A stretch of DNA of 64,000 bases from Plectrocnemia conspersa (GCA_009617715.1 VTFK01000432.1:1-64000); one strand, 5' to 3'. Shown: positions 38,150 through 50,260, counted from the first letter of the stretch. The notes: generated by a model not told the origin, from the sequence alone. Numbers and translations are program-made.

Positions 38150-38500
38150 GATTCAGCAGTAAAATAAATATCAGTGATCCTGGGGCGTGGCACGCAGCCT
38201 ATTGCGGTTAGGTCATCGGCAATGATAATTTATTCACGACATAATTATTAAACCATTTAAAACCACATTCGAAAATTGACTGCAGCTCCGACACCAATTT
38301 CGCGAAATGACAAATTTGCGAAATAATTTACATTTATATATGCGACGGTGCTAGGCTATGCGACCCGCGGATGCAATTTTAATGTGAAAATGGGATACTA
38401 ATGTGGCACATGTGGAGTTTTCATTGTCTTTTAATTGTTTTAATCCGCAGATAGAATGTTTCCAACGAGCAATTGTCGATGATTCAGCAGGTAATAATAT
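38150..38500. other. Balanced-composition island with KLF- and RUNX-type motifs
   Basis: Starts with GGGGCGTGG (38182-38190, KLF/Sp type) and TGCGGTTA (38203-38210, RUNX type). These are followed by ATGATAATTTATTCACG and ACCAATTTCGCGAAATG. A minus-strand 60-codon frame at 38351-38533 has no motif. Candidate enhancer. Confidence 0.4.
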
Positions 38501-39009
38501 TTTATATGTATCATATATTTCATGAAATTGCATTATAGACTAAGAACAAAATATAAATCGACCCATTAAAAATATTTAATATTTGTATTTTTGCTGTATA
38601 CTAATTTATTAAAAAAACAGTATTATACAAATTGCAAAAATATCTCTTTATAACACCAAAATATAACAACAGTCACAATAAGAAAAATAAACATACTGAA
38701 ATTTTAACGAATATAGTAGTAATATATATTTATGTTACAGCAAATGTGTATTTTCCATTTAAATTAATTAACAATTAATTTACCATTAATAATATCATTA
38801 AAAATAAAATTAAAACAGTTGATGTAAGACACGTTATCTACGTTAGATCATTTATTAAATTTCACAAAATTTTAATATAAATACAATATGTAGTACCTAA
38901 CACTTAATTAAAATAGCATGTGTGGTTTTCAATCAGAGGGACATGTGAAAAAGTGGGTTATTTATCATAAAATCTTTCTAAGCGAACAATATTTGTTTGA
39001 AGCTTTTGT
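38501..39009. other. A+T-rich stretch, no gene
   Basis: Nothing recognised. Confidence 0.45.
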
Positions 39010-39420
39010 GGCGATTTTCTTACTTGAACTCTTGTAAACCTTATATATATCCCATCAACAGTCAGTGATTAGAATCTTTTTTAAGCATGTCCGACATCCC
39101 TTTGATCCGCTAAGTAGAGATTGCACGCGTGGGTAAAACTCGAGTTTATTTGAATTTATATAAATGTATATAAAGCGAATTTCTCTATGCGCCTCAACCT
39201 TAGCGCAGAGGTAAAAACGAAGGAAAATTCATGCATGAAAAGGGTTCCGATGTGCTGTCACGAGCAATATAAAAATTAGACTTAATAACCTAGCCGGGCC
39301 AGGTTCACCGTGTATTTATATTGCTGATGGGCTAGGTAACCCAGAAACGTCATGTGAAAATCGTGTGTTATATGACCGTCCTCAATATCCTTCCCTTATA
39401 CCAATTTCGCTCAATTCGTT
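39010..39420. other. Balanced-composition island with a TCF/Pangolin-type site
   Basis: CCTTTGATC at 39099-39107 matches the TCF/Pangolin HMG-box core. Further right an imperfect inverted pair, TAACCTAGCC (39287-39296) and GGGCTAGGTAACCC (about 39329-39342), flanks GGGCCAGGTTCACC. No coding-like frame. Candidate regulatory element. Confidence 0.4.
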
Positions 39421-40062
39421 TTTTATACTTCTCCAAATCGATATAATTTTGAACAAATAAGCAAGATATGTGATATATTTATTGTTGTTAAGATGTTGTC
39501 CTTTACCCAGAGGGTGTTTAAAACAGTATTCACTCATAGCTATTTAACAACAATTTTTTCCAAAAAATATAAGTTCAGTAAAAAAACATTTTAAGATTTT
39601 ATATGAAGCTACTTGAATTGTTTATTATTTTTATTTTTCAAGGACTCGCAAGTTATAATTTGTTTAGAAAAAGTTCAATTCAATTATGACAGTCTGTTTT
39701 GATAATCATTTTTACATTGTTAAATGTAAGTTTTAAAATACATTTTTAAAACATTTCTCCTGAAAAACAATTTAAATGTCATGTTGTGATAGCCTTAAAG
39801 ATATGACGACGGTTTCAATGATTTTATGTGTACATTTTAACAGATGACTTTGCATTTATCATACAATAAACTTACTAGGTAATGGATTGCATCATTTTTT
39901 GAGTACAAAAAATAATAATGGATTTTTATAGAAGTATTTATAATACTGTTTTCATCAGACATTATTGTTTTTATTGTTCCATTTGTGTTATGATGATATT
40001 GTTTTTTTATATACCATATTTTTTCTATTGGACTAATTGAAGTGAGAGCTATCTTACCTTTA
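39421..40062. other. A+T-rich stretch, no gene
   Basis: Background up to the LTR-like island. Confidence 0.4.
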
Positions 40063-40070
40063 AGTAATTA

Positions 40071-40720
40071 TTTATAAATGTATCTATTAGATTAGAAAAA
40101 GCTAGGGAAAGGACTGGAATTGTTATAATAACCACTAATGTGGTGGAGAAGCTGGCGCTGGGATGTTGTCGGTAGATGATCCTCAAAGGTCTTGTAGGTA
40201 GCACAGTGGAGGTAGATGCTTCTCTGTTTCGGTACTCGTATGGAGAAGTCCCTCTCAGGATGTGAGCCTCCATGACCGTATGTTGTCCGTGGGCGGGCGT
40301 CAGCTAGTCTCTTCAAGTGTCCGCCGGAGTCTGCCAAGTGACTGCTTGTTACTACTCTCTCCTCATTAGAGTCCAGGCTTAAATATATAGCTTGCTGACC
40401 AATCACAATCATGCAGCGATCATCCAGCCAATCGTTTCACTCGCTTCTTAGAATAACGAAATAACATTTGCTTGATGGATATCTCCAAGGTTAAATTGCG
40501 TAACGGGAATATTGTGACCTTACGGTACTATTTGTCTTCCAGTGATATTTATTTTTCGTGACCGTTTCGTAACAAATAAATATTCATTCAATGCACCGGA
40601 GCATTCTTGCGTGATATTTATGGGGAAATCCTTTAGTTCCAGTTGTAACAAGAATCGTAACGAGAGCCTTTGTATGCAATCTAGTTTATTCTTATTGATG
40701 AATGAATATTTTTTGTCACA
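40071..40720 (-). mobile_element. Candidate solo LTR or LTR-like island, copy 1
   Basis: Read on the minus strand it begins TGTGACAAAAAATATTCATT. It has a TATA-like CTATATATTTAAG about 320 bp in (40393-40381), and is then G+C-richer over about 250 bp. That is the layout of a retrotransposon LTR with U3, promoter and R. The 8-mer AGTAATTA flanks it at 40063-40070 and 40720-40727, a possible target duplication. Its first blocks (AAAAATATTCATTCA..CAATAA) align with the start of the island at 54336-54835, supporting a shared family. No gag or pol sequence lies beside it. Two overlapping minus-strand frames (40049-40273, 40092-40412) show no known motif. The far end does not clearly read CA, so the boundary is tentative. 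Confidence 0.45.
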
Positions 40721-41394
40721 GTAATTACGCGAGTTTCAAGAATGAAATCCCAAAGATAAAATAATTAAAATATATTGCTGCTAAATATAATTAGCAGAAT
40801 TTCTTTAAATAATTAAACTTATTTTTTCATGTATATTATTGAAATTACATTAAATTTTAATTTTAATTACTGATCATTACCATTTATTGATAAATATACA
40901 AACTCAACATTAGCATTGGTTATGGAAATGGAACACAATTTTGTAAAATAGTTAAGACATTTAATTTTTTCCATATATGTACATATGTACAATACATGTT
41001 ATAATAATGTGAAAAATACAAATAACTGTTTCATTTTCTAATTAACTATTTTATTTTAATATAGAAACGACTTTAAAAGGGTGCAAATTTAATTATAGTA
41101 AAATTAAAACAGCCTATGTTCCTTGGTTGTTATTGTGTAAAAAGAAAGTCATTGTTGTTTTTAATACTATATTAAATTTATTATCATAAGGAATGACACA
41201 AGTTATATTATGTACACTTCGGAAAACCGACAACAATTAAGATTGATCTAATGCTCGGATTTAATTATTCATAACAGCTTATGACGAGCGACCAACCGAA
41301 AAGTTAGCAAACAAAAACGCCAGGCTGCCAAATAGGCACAAATTAAAAAATCATGTACATATTTTCACTTGAAATATAAATATTACTGCCGCTT
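40721..41394. other. A+T-rich stretch, no gene
   Basis: Background; small richer patch at 41200-41340. Confidence 0.4.
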
Positions 41395-41560
41395 AGCTAT
41401 CATTTTTAAATTACTGTTGTCACATATTGAATGAGTTGACTATATATATAATATAAATATAGTTACTATACTTACCTATAATCAATATTTTTTAATATGC
41501 TACGTTCCTTTAATAATGATAAGACTACGTTTTAAAAAAAAAGTTTAGATAATAAAGTAA
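41395..41560 (+). repeat. Palindromic dispersed repeat, copy a
   Basis: Carries TTTTTAAATTACTGTTGT, then GAGTTGACTATATATATA, then CTATAATCAATATTTTTTAA, then GCTACGTTCC and ATGATAAGACTACG. The same blocks recur in order at 42667-42780 and 42815-43000. Confidence 0.65.
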
Positions 41561-42666
41561 TGGATAATTATATAGAATATTTCATATTAAAAAAAAAAAC
41601 ATTTATTCTTGAAAAATAGGATTCTGACAATCATCCCCATCTTTTTTTTTTTGCCCTACTAATTTTCAAAACCTAATTTTTGACATAACTAAAGATTGAA
41701 TGAATTGCTTTATTATTTGCCACTGATTTGTCAATATTGCGACTTAAACGTGCATCTTTTTTGTATGTAGTATTAAATAGATTTATTTTTGTACCAGGAA
41801 ATCGTGTTTTATAGCAGCTCTAAGAATCTAAGGTGTGATAAAATATAAAAAAATATTGTTATATGTTAATATTAGTATAAATATCCTAGTACATCCTGTA
41901 TAGTATATGTGGTTGTGAAATAAGGGATAAACCTGCAATCATTTATCTCGCGATCGTTCCCCACACATACACTACAAACATACAAAAGAAATTTATATTC
42001 AAATCGTGAAAATGGCCGAAAGGCAAACGTTTTGTTGCCAGCAATGATAATAAACATTCAATAAAACAAAAGCATCAAACAAAATAATTGCTAAAGGTCC
42101 CTCTTTATGGACGCTCGTGATGTTCCAAAATTATTGCTTAGCACTTACGGCCGACCAGATAATCTTTTTTGTTACTCTATAGCACTAAACTAAACTGCAA
42201 CAACCAGTAAAAAGAACAAAAATAATTCTGGCAATGGATGAAATCCCCATTTAGACGTTAAACCTGGACCCAAAAAATACGTGTAGGTACACCTTACGAT
42301 GTGCACGCTATTATGTGAAACGTGTTTTAGAATATTCATTGTAAATTGAATAGCAAATAGACATTTACCCTTTTATTTTTTGTACATATTTTTAAGACTT
42401 AATACAACCAATAAGAATTAAACTAGACGTATAACAAGTTTGAGACATTCAAGGACTTTAAAAACTCATGCTGTTATCTATAGTCGACCGTTGATTATAA
42501 TATTACGAAATAAAAGTTTTCAGTACAAAAATACTATAGAAAATAATTATTATAAATATTTATCATTTTAATTATTTATTGCTATATTATTACACAACAA
42601 TAATTTTTTAAGAAAATATTTAAAATATATTTTTATTTAATTTTTAATTTTTGACATATTTAAATT

Positions 42667-42780
42667 AAGTGAGTTGACTATATATAAATATAGTTACTGT
42701 ACTTATCTATAGTCAACCTTTAATAATATGGTACTAAGACTATTAAGTATAGTAATAAGACTGTTTTTTTTTAATAAAAC
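42667..42780 (+). repeat. Palindromic dispersed repeat, copy b
   Basis: GAGTTGACTATATATAAATA is followed by CTATAGTCAACCTTTAATAA. GTTGACTATA and TATAGTCAAC are perfect inverted arms of 10 bp about 25 bp apart. It lacks the left TTAAATTCCTGTTG block seen in copies a and c. Confidence 0.7.
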
Positions 42781-42814
42781 AAACATTTATTTTTTAATAC
42801 AGCTTTCACTAAAA

Positions 42815-43000
42815 TATTACTGCAGTTTAGATATTACTTTTAAATTCCTGTTGTTATATCTGATGTTATTAAATTGAGTGAGTTGACTATATATAAATAT
42901 ATTATAATATAGTCACTTTACTATAGTCAACTTTTAATAATATGGTACGTTCCGTAGAAAAATGATAAGACTACTTTTTAAAAATAAATAAAAAAAAGTG
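42815..43000 (+). repeat. Palindromic dispersed repeat, copy c
   Basis: Starts TTTAAATTCCTGTTGTTAT, then GTGAGTTGACTATATATAAA, then CTATAGTCAACTTTTAATAA, then GGTACGTTCCGTAG and AATGATAAGACTAC. It lies about 200 bp from copy b in the same orientation. This cluster may be MITE-like elements or a local duplication. Confidence 0.7.
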
Positions 43001-43009
43001 TAGATAATT

Positions 43010-43335
43010 TAATTTTATACAAATGTTAAAAAAAAATATTCAAACTAGATTTTAATTTAATTTTTAATTTTAGACATTAACTATAATATTAAATGCTAAC
43101 TCATTTAGGCGTTATTTTTATTTCTTAGTAAAATTAATTAAACTTAAGAGTAACACAATAAATGTCGACTTCACAACACAGCATTTGGAATAGATTAGAT
43201 AACCACTTAAAAAAAAACTTTTCTTTAATGACTTTCAGTACTTATCAAAAATATTTAATGCATGCTTATCATTCAAGTATTTCCTTACCATCCGAAAACA
43301 ATCAAAGTTCACCCCAAAAAATCATTAGTGAAATA
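43010..43335 (+). repeat. Dispersed repeat, partner of 36436-36765
   Basis: Shares the block order described for the partner copy. It overlaps a 66-codon open frame (43162-43362) reading MSTSQHSIWNRLDNHL at its start and FSTYQKYLMHAYH in the middle. The frame is unrecognised. It may be a fragment of a transposon protein because its homologous copy is a decayed repeat. Confidence 0.5.
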
Positions 43336-43564
43336 TTAAAAAAAATATTTTATCGTGCCTAAAATAATTTCCCGGTAAATAAAATGAAATTAAATGAATT
43401 TAACTATTCACAATCTTTACAGGTTAAGTGAATACATTTTAGCTGATTTAAAATTTAAAAAACTAAACAACTCTCAATTAATATATTTTGCCAACCTATG
43501 CCCTTGCTCTGTTGTAAAATGTGAATTACTATAGCCAAATTAATGATTTGGTTTTATTTCCAGT

Positions 43565-43890
43565 TAGTTACAAAATAATATATTACCAGAGTATTTAATA
43601 AGAAATAAAGATGTACATAAATGTAATACTAGAAATAGAGAAAATTTTAGAATAGTTAAGTGGGAATTATATACGGAGGTGTTAATTAATATAATAATAT
43701 TACTAGGGCAATCCAAAAAAATCAAAACATGGAATAAAAAAACAAATTTGTGCATTAAGAAATAAATTATAATACTAAGTTTTTATTTATTTTATGTTTA
43801 TGTTGTATATTATATATGTGTTTAGTTAAAATTTGTTTGCTGTAAAAATTAGCTATAAAGCTAAATAAATTAATAAAATAATAATAATTG
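43565..43890 (+). mobile_element. LINE 3' fragment of the same family as 56140-57700
   Basis: The C-terminal coding part reads LPEYLIRNKDVHKCNTRNRE and aligns with RDVHNTRNRENL of the longer copy at about 57358-57395. The 3' UTR then runs in parallel: AATACTAAGTTTTTATTTAT, GTTTAGTTAAAATT, TGTAAAAATTAGCTATAAAG and CTAAATAAATTAATAAAA, ending in an AATAATAAT tail. It keeps a segment (LPEYL..) that the longer copy has lost, so the two are independently deleted. It is 5'-truncated, as usual for LINEs. A SINE copy begins about 40 bp further on. Confidence 0.8.
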
Positions 43891-43928
43891 TTTGATTCCG
43901 TTAAATAATATTTTTTATAATATTTAAG

Positions 43929-44150
43929 GGCGAAATAGAGTAGTCCGTAACGTCTCAGACTAGTAACTCTGATGTTGCGGGGTCAAGCCCCGTTAGCGTC
44001 ACCGAATTTTTATTTATAAAAATGCGCTATTATTAAAAAAAACAACCCCAGGTGTAGTGACATCTATTAGTTATAAATTATATTACACATAATAATTTAT
44101 AATTATTAATATATGTAGATGTCACCGATTCCAGATTCACAGATTTTCAG
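43929..44150 (+). mobile_element. tRNA-derived SINE, copy 3
   Basis: Head GCGAAATAGAGTAGTCCGTA, then ACGTCTCAGACTAGTAACTC, then a B-box-like GGGGTCAAGCCCCG. Body CCGAATTTTTATTTATA and tail GTAGATGTCACCGATTCCAG are as in copies 1 and 2. It sits just behind a LINE 3' tail (43890). Confidence 0.75.
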
Positions 44151-44279
44151 TATGGTGGTTAATGTGATTGTGTACAAAATTAGTTGAATACAATATTTCA
44201 CAGCTAATTTATAAATTATAATAACCATTTAATCTAATTGTCTATAATTCAACGAGTATATGATGTAATATTTCAAAGA

Positions 44280-44665
44280 TATTCACTCGAGAAATTCAAA
44301 ATCACACCCGCATTTTATACGCTTTGCACAATTGAAGCGCGTTCTTAATTTAATTGAACAATCGTTATCACCAAATTAGTACAAGTGGATTGGGTGGGAA
44401 TGGGATGGGGTGGAAATGTTTTCGTCCATTTGCGCGGGAAGGCGCGACATACATTACATATAAATCCGTCCAGGGACAAATGGTTAACCTTATCAAGTGT
44501 GACACCTTTCCCTGGTAGTTTCCGCCGTGCCGTTGTGGCGCATTTACCTTATTACCCGTTATTTAATTTTCATTTAAGACATTTCAGCCGCAGGGAAGCT
44601 CTCACAAGAAAATACCCAACCCTCGCTACAACCTTGTGGAGGGTTCACACTGGTGCAGTTTAATG
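44280..44665. other. Strong balanced-composition island, candidate enhancer
   Basis: The core contains AAGTGTGACACCTT (44496-44509), which resembles T-box half sites. It is framed by a 7-bp inverted pair CCAGGGA (44470-44476) and TCCCTGG (44509-44515). To the left is GGATTGGGTGGGAATGGGAT. To the right are CCGCCGTGCCGTTGTGGCGC and ACCTTGTGGAGGG. A 92-codon plus-strand frame (44385-44663) spans it. It is tryptophan/histidine-rich and matches no family, so I do not call it a gene. Confidence 0.45.
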
Positions 44666-45464
44666 ATTGTAATTATTATATAAAGTTTTAAAATGGCATA
44701 ACCGATAAATGAATATTGTCAAATTTATATTTAATAATCTTAATCTATACATTAATTTTTAGCGAAACATAATCAGCAGATAATAAATATTAAGGATTAG
44801 AATAATAATTGCTTAGTTTTAAATTAAAAATAATTTAATTACTTTTATACATAATTTTCAACGAATTTTAATGATACTCTATTAGCTAAAGTGTGAAACA
44901 TATTCATTCGAAAATAATAATGTTACAGTAGAGAGAATAAGGAAACATTTTTATACGATTAATTTAAATTTAATTCACTTCTAATAATGTATGATTTTAA
45001 TGTAATAGTTAAAACAGACATTCAATACTAAACCAAGCGAAACAAGCTATCTTTAAATGTGGGTTGTTTCTATGCCAAGTTTACTTCTAACCTTTCAATG
45101 TGAGCGCAGCATTATAGCTACAAATGCGTATTTGCTCAGTGTATTGTACTCGAATCACACACACACACACACACACAACAATGTATCTTATGGCGGTGTG
45201 TATTATACGGGTATTTAGTACAAAACCGATCTCGCGTTAACATTGTATAATTTTCGACCGAATTATCGTGTTTACTCTGAACACACTACTAGATATTTCT
45301 CCGGCGCCGGTAAGGTGTTAATTTAACGCATCGCTAACTTTCCATATGTTTTTTTTTAATACATTTACGAATCTCAATTGATCTTGAGCATTGATGTAAA
45401 TTCGCATTAATTAAAAAATTTATTTGATTTTATTGTGCATATTCATTTAACTTTTATACGTTCA
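44666..45464. other. A+T-rich stretch with a CA microsatellite
   Basis: A (CA)n run lies at 45158-45177. A richer patch occurs at 45180-45320. No gene. Confidence 0.5.
45158..45177. repeat. (CA)n microsatellite
   Basis: About ten CA dinucleotides in an uninterrupted run. Confidence 0.9.
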
Positions 45465-45466
45465 TG

Positions 45467-46280
45467 TTTTCATCATTTATAAGCAAAAGATTTCAATATA
45501 TTAAAGGGTTATCATTATAGAAATATTTTCCGAATTTTTAACTGTTCATTGCCAATTTAAGTTATTTAAAACAATTGTTATATATTTTATAGTTTTTTAA
45601 AATTTGTTTTAAAAGATTTTGCTAGCTATAAAATACTCTTCTTTTGAAGTAGTGTTTATGTGCAATTTTTATTGTTGTTATATGTTTCCAGAAATTTTTA
45701 GGGTTTGTTATATGTTTTTATTTATTTAAATTTAATTAAGATCATCGTAACCTAAGATCTTACCCCAATGCTTTACGATGGTCGAAATAAAATATATAGT
45801 ATCATTTCAATACGTAAAAACGTAAAAAAATAATACATAAAAAATAATAATAATAAATGATACGAACCAGACCAGCTCCTCGTAGCTGACATCAAACATA
45901 AATGTGCAATGCCAGCATATTAAGGAGCCGAATGGCAAGTTCGAACAAATATATATATATTCTTCACGTCCATTTTTCATCATTTATAAGCAAAAGGGTC
46001 CTAGACTAAGTTTGTTGTGAAAATATTGTGGAAATCTTGAACAATTTTTTATCAATTTTATAAGTTATCTCAGATCATTGTTGTATATTTTTGGTTAATT
46101 TTTAATATTCGTTTTAAAAAAAATTGTGAGTCATTGAATGCTAGACTTTTAAAGTCATGTCTATATGAAAATTCTGTGCATAATTGAAAAAAAAATATTG
46201 GCAATATATCAAGTGTTTTCCGACCTCTTTATGGTTTGTTTTTATTTGTTCTTTCATAAATTATGAGCCAAAGAGTCTTA
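45467..46280 (+). repeat. Degenerate direct repeats sharing a TTTCATCATTTATAAGCAAA motif
   Basis: A 23-nt identical segment starts at 45467 and again at 45974. A diverged third version, CTTTCATAAATTATGAGCCA, lies at 46251. About 150 bp following the first two also align: AAATATTNTNNNAAT, then TTTAAGTTAT, then TTGTATATTTT, then CGTTTTAAAA. Old tandem duplication of unknown origin. Confidence 0.55.
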
Positions 46281-46339
46281 AGCATTAATTGCCGCTGACG
46301 TAAATCAGAAATTTATTTTATGCATAGTTACTCAACATT

Positions 46340-46379
46340 TAAGGTCCGCAGATGTAAAACAAAAGGTTGAGAAACACTG
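46340..46379 (-). mobile_element. Probable end of a hAT (Charlie/Buster-type) element
   Basis: The right boundary, AAGGTTGAGAAACACTG (46363-46379), is the complement of the CAGTG-TTTCTCAACCT terminal repeat typical of Charlie-like hATs. A TCCGCAG word just inside is also usual there. The following 8 bases (CTATAGAC, 46380-46387) would be the target copy. I could not find the opposite end or a second CTATAGAC, so the element is truncated or its left half is decayed. Confidence 0.35.
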
Positions 46380-46387
46380 CTATAGAC

Positions 46388-46959
46388 CACGTAAAAAAAA
46401 GAAAATGATTTATCAAAAACAGAACGAAAATATTTCTCGAATATATTTCCTAGAACATATTAACCTAATAGCGATTGTACTGCTAAATATAAATATTTAT
46501 ATACATTTTTAGTAAAGCAACGTGTTTATCTTAGTTTATATTCAACAAATTATATTTTTTATCAACTTTGATGTAAAAAGTAAATATGTAAAGAAAAAGC
46601 ACAAATTTTCAAATGGATAAAATATTTTTTTATAAAAATAACAATTATATTTGCATTTTAATTTAATTATCGTTACAAACATTACAGCTATAATATGATC
46701 AAATAATAATGTTTAAGCTATGATTTCTTAAAAAATATGTTCATTACAGTTAAAATAATATGTATTATAAATAATCATTCCTGTTCATGATTTATTTAAA
46801 AATATATTTTTTTAATCATAAAATAAGTACATTTTTATTAATAATTAACGCGCAGTATTGCTATTTAATTAATATTGTATAATTTGTTGTATGTATTTTT
46901 TCTTATTTTATATTAATAAATATAGCTGCAAACTTGTGTTATATTTAAACGGAAGATAA
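46388..46959. other. A+T-rich stretch, no gene
   Basis: Nothing recognised. Confidence 0.4.
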
Positions 46960-47165
46960 TACAGGATTTCAGCTAGAAACCCAAGGGGTTCGCGAACCAT
47001 CAGTTGACAGTCTTTGATAGACGGACACGGACCGCGATTGTCCGGGAATACTTTACATGATTACCCATCGGAATTATGGTACCCACACCTGGGTACCCAA
47101 GTTTCACCTATATTCACCGGGTTCCGTAGAAATGCTTTATTACGGGATAATAAAAATACGAATTG
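46960..47165. other. Balanced-composition island with two palindromes
   Basis: GGTTCGCGAACC (46987-46998) is a perfect 12-bp palindrome. GGTACCCA (47078-47085) pairs with TGGGTACC (47090-47097) around a CACC loop. Between them is GACGGACACGGACCGCG. It could be a decayed transposon end or a structured regulatory island. The 67-codon frame at 47014-47217 has no recognisable motif. Confidence 0.4.
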
Positions 47166-49089
47166 TGACACAACTCTTTTAGTGAAACAAAAAATAATTC
47201 AGTTAAATTTGTTATAATATACATCTCCTATATTATACTGATATTAAAATTAGTGAAAAAAATATCAAAGTAGCTGTTGAAAAATAAATGGCCATATCGT
47301 GTTTTGGTTTAGCTTTGCTATCGAAGAATGTAAAAGCTGAAAGCTCTGCTCTCAAGTGCTTAGAAACAATTAATGATTTCGCTGTTAAGATAATAGTCGA
47401 GAATAGTGTTTTTACATTTTACAAGCACACGCCTTAGCTTTTAGAGATCTGTGAGGTATTAAAAAAAATTAAAGCCAATGGTATAAGTGAAAAAAAACAT
47501 TTGCAGTTCACATCACATAATATAAGTTAATTTGATATGTAAATAAATATACAACTAAAATGTAAATGGACTCTTATATGTATAGTAAACTCTCAACAAC
47601 AACTTGCGTTTCATTATTATATTTAATAACATTAATGTACTTATTATAAGTACATAAATGTTATCTTGAGTCTATTTTTTTTTAATTTAAACATATATAT
47701 TAAGGCATATACATATAATACATTTCACTTGTGCCGCAAAAAAATATTATATACAATATAAATATAAAAATTCAGTATGCATCGTTAAAAATAAGACAAT
47801 GAAAAAATTGTTTTAAGTAGTATGACAACCTACCATAGCAACCTACATATATCTAACGTTTTCTTATTTTATTTCAAAACAAAACTTTTGTTTATTTAAT
47901 CTTAAAGCTAAAGCCGAGTACTGCTATGTTTGTAACAAAACGGAATGGGGAGTAAAGCTGAGGAATATGCAAACATTGTAGGCAAAATTCATATTAGATA
48001 AATTCTTATTCAGAATTAACAAGGAAAACATTAAATTAATATTATACAGTATTAAAATCATATCACAAAGTAAAATTTCATTGAGCCAGATTTAAAAAAA
48101 ATATTATTCACCAAAATGGAAATCATTTCAATGCACGCTTTCATCGAACAAAAATAAGCACACTTGTACTTCTGCATGATACAAATTATATAATCGCAAG
48201 AAACTGTTTTTTTTGTGATTTTTTCTTTTTATTATTAAAAAGAAAATATATGTTATAATGACAATATTCATTATAAACTTTGGCTAATAAATTAATGGTT
48301 ACTGTTACAGTTTTAAATGTACTTCAATCGTCATTTGCATTACACTTTTCCTTATCAGAATGTGCAAAGACTTATTTTCTAATAATTATATTTTATTTAA
48401 AATAAATACTACATTGAAAATAAGTTTTTACTACTAGTGTTTTTTTTAGAATAACATATTTTTACTAAAATTAAAGCAATTATGAAGCAGATTGCGTTAT
48501 TAATAATAAAATAAACATCATTTCAAATAGCATTATTAAGCACAAGATTAATGAAACTATTAATAAAATTTTACATTCAACCTAATTAAGAAACAATTTA
48601 TGTGATTTATTTACTATACATATTTTGTATTACCTTTTATTACCAAAGCTAGTGGGTTTACAGCATAAACAATCGATATATGACAATCCTCATGGTTCAT
48701 CTGTAACATAAACGTCCACATTACCGAATGTTTATTATACCAAAATATATTTATCTGAAAACTATTTATATTTACTATATTCACTCTTCTTAAAACTGAT
48801 AAAATATACAAACAAGTTTTAACATATGATATTAGTTTTGTTTGGTGCAACTCTAAACAAAAGTGGCATGCTAAAAAATTACTTCATACATATAAATTAC
48901 AGTTTTATAGCATTGCGTGCTTAAAATATACGCTAAGCCGACATCGATTATGGTATCAGATGTAATATAATTGTGTTTTACATTTATATGTGTTTCAATT
49001 AAAATGTTAACAGATGCAAAATTATTGCGTGACTTTTTTTCCCCTTTATAAAAAAAGTGGCAATGGACCGAGTAATTCATTGAATTTTT
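47166..49089. other. A+T-rich stretch, no gene
   Basis: Only motif-free short frames (for example 48614-48850 and 48871-49080, minus). Confidence 0.45.
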
Positions 49090-50260
49090 AATGCTACTTA
49101 CTCAAACAAGAAAAACGAGCTAAAAAACGCCTAAAACTAGCAACTATGTGACAATTTCACATGGCATAGTAGGAGTGCTGGAACTTTTGCATTCTGAATA
49201 TGGTGGCATATACATACATATTCGTACACGGAAAAGTTTTCTCAACTTGGGTTCAGAAATATGGCGTAGGACGAAATGTATGTTCTAGGAGACCTTCGGG
49301 TGAATTTTTATTTAGCACAAGCGCATAATATCGATACGTCTCGAGCTTTCTAGGCTTTACAAAATGCCGTATAAGAAAAAAAAACTGATTTACCGCCGGA
49401 CCAAGATAATCAAATCAGCGGAGAATTGTTTTCTTTTATTGTGTAATTTATTTCCCTCTTTCCGAATGTTCTAAAATGATGAATGATTCGGTGCGCAAGT
49501 TTTGTCGTACGTAAAGTGCTTTTGTCTCTTCCGAAGCGCTTCTCAACATTTTTTGCATAATTTTCAACGTAAGATTAGGATACTAGTTGCCGGACTAAAA
49601 CAATTAATTTATGATTTTATACATAATTAAATCAAATTTTGACAGTATGTTTTATGTGCCCATGTTTTGAAGAAACCAGTTAAATCATGATGATCAGATT
49701 TGAAACAAAAAATAAAATAAAACATATATGTGTATACCAGTTTATACCAGCTTTTCAATCGGCTTTTTTGGCTGCAAAATCACACCCCTTCGGCCTCAAT
49801 ACTCTATACTCATTATCTGTTGTTTTCTAATACCACTGTAGATTTGTTGATATAAAACTAGAAGTTTGATATATTTTAATATGTGTTATTGAAATAGCGT
49901 ACGTGCGGTGCGATAAAGTTTGTTGCGTTCAAAATGCAATATTTTAATGGTCAAACAAACTAATGTTTATCGACGCGGTCGGTTAGCGCCGCCGCACATT
50001 AATGAACTGAAAATTCAATATTTGATTTCAAATCGTTTTGGAAATTATGTAAATTTTTCCAACGTTCGACAGCAGGAGGAAAAACGACCGTTTAGCGTTT
50101 TGCGAACATGTCCTACGTACAAATCAAACCGCGTAATTGGGACCCTTTATTCGAAACACGCGCCGAAAAGATTTTCTAATGGAGCGTTTCGGTATTTATG
50201 CCCTCGGCGTTTGGTGAACGCTGTACTTAAATTGTTTCTTAAATAACTTTAATCCATTTA
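49090..50260. other. Cluster of balanced-composition islands
   Basis: Three patches lie at about 49100-49420, 49470-49560 and 49900-50250. The last is strongest and contains CGCGGTCGGTTAGCGCCGCC, CACATTAATGAACTG and AACCGCGTAATTGGGACC. An ATG-initiated 108-codon plus-strand frame (49920-50246) spans it. It is Arg/Asn-rich, soluble-looking and unrecognised, with no splice context or homology I can name. It may be a coincidence of a G+C-richer island. Confidence 0.35.

Noticed and set aside
43564..43755. 63-codon minus-strand frame
   Set aside because: Antisense shadow of the LINE 3' fragment.
49920..50246. 108-codon ATG-initiated frame
   Set aside because: Not recognisable as any family and confined to a G+C-richer island; kept only as a remark in that entry.
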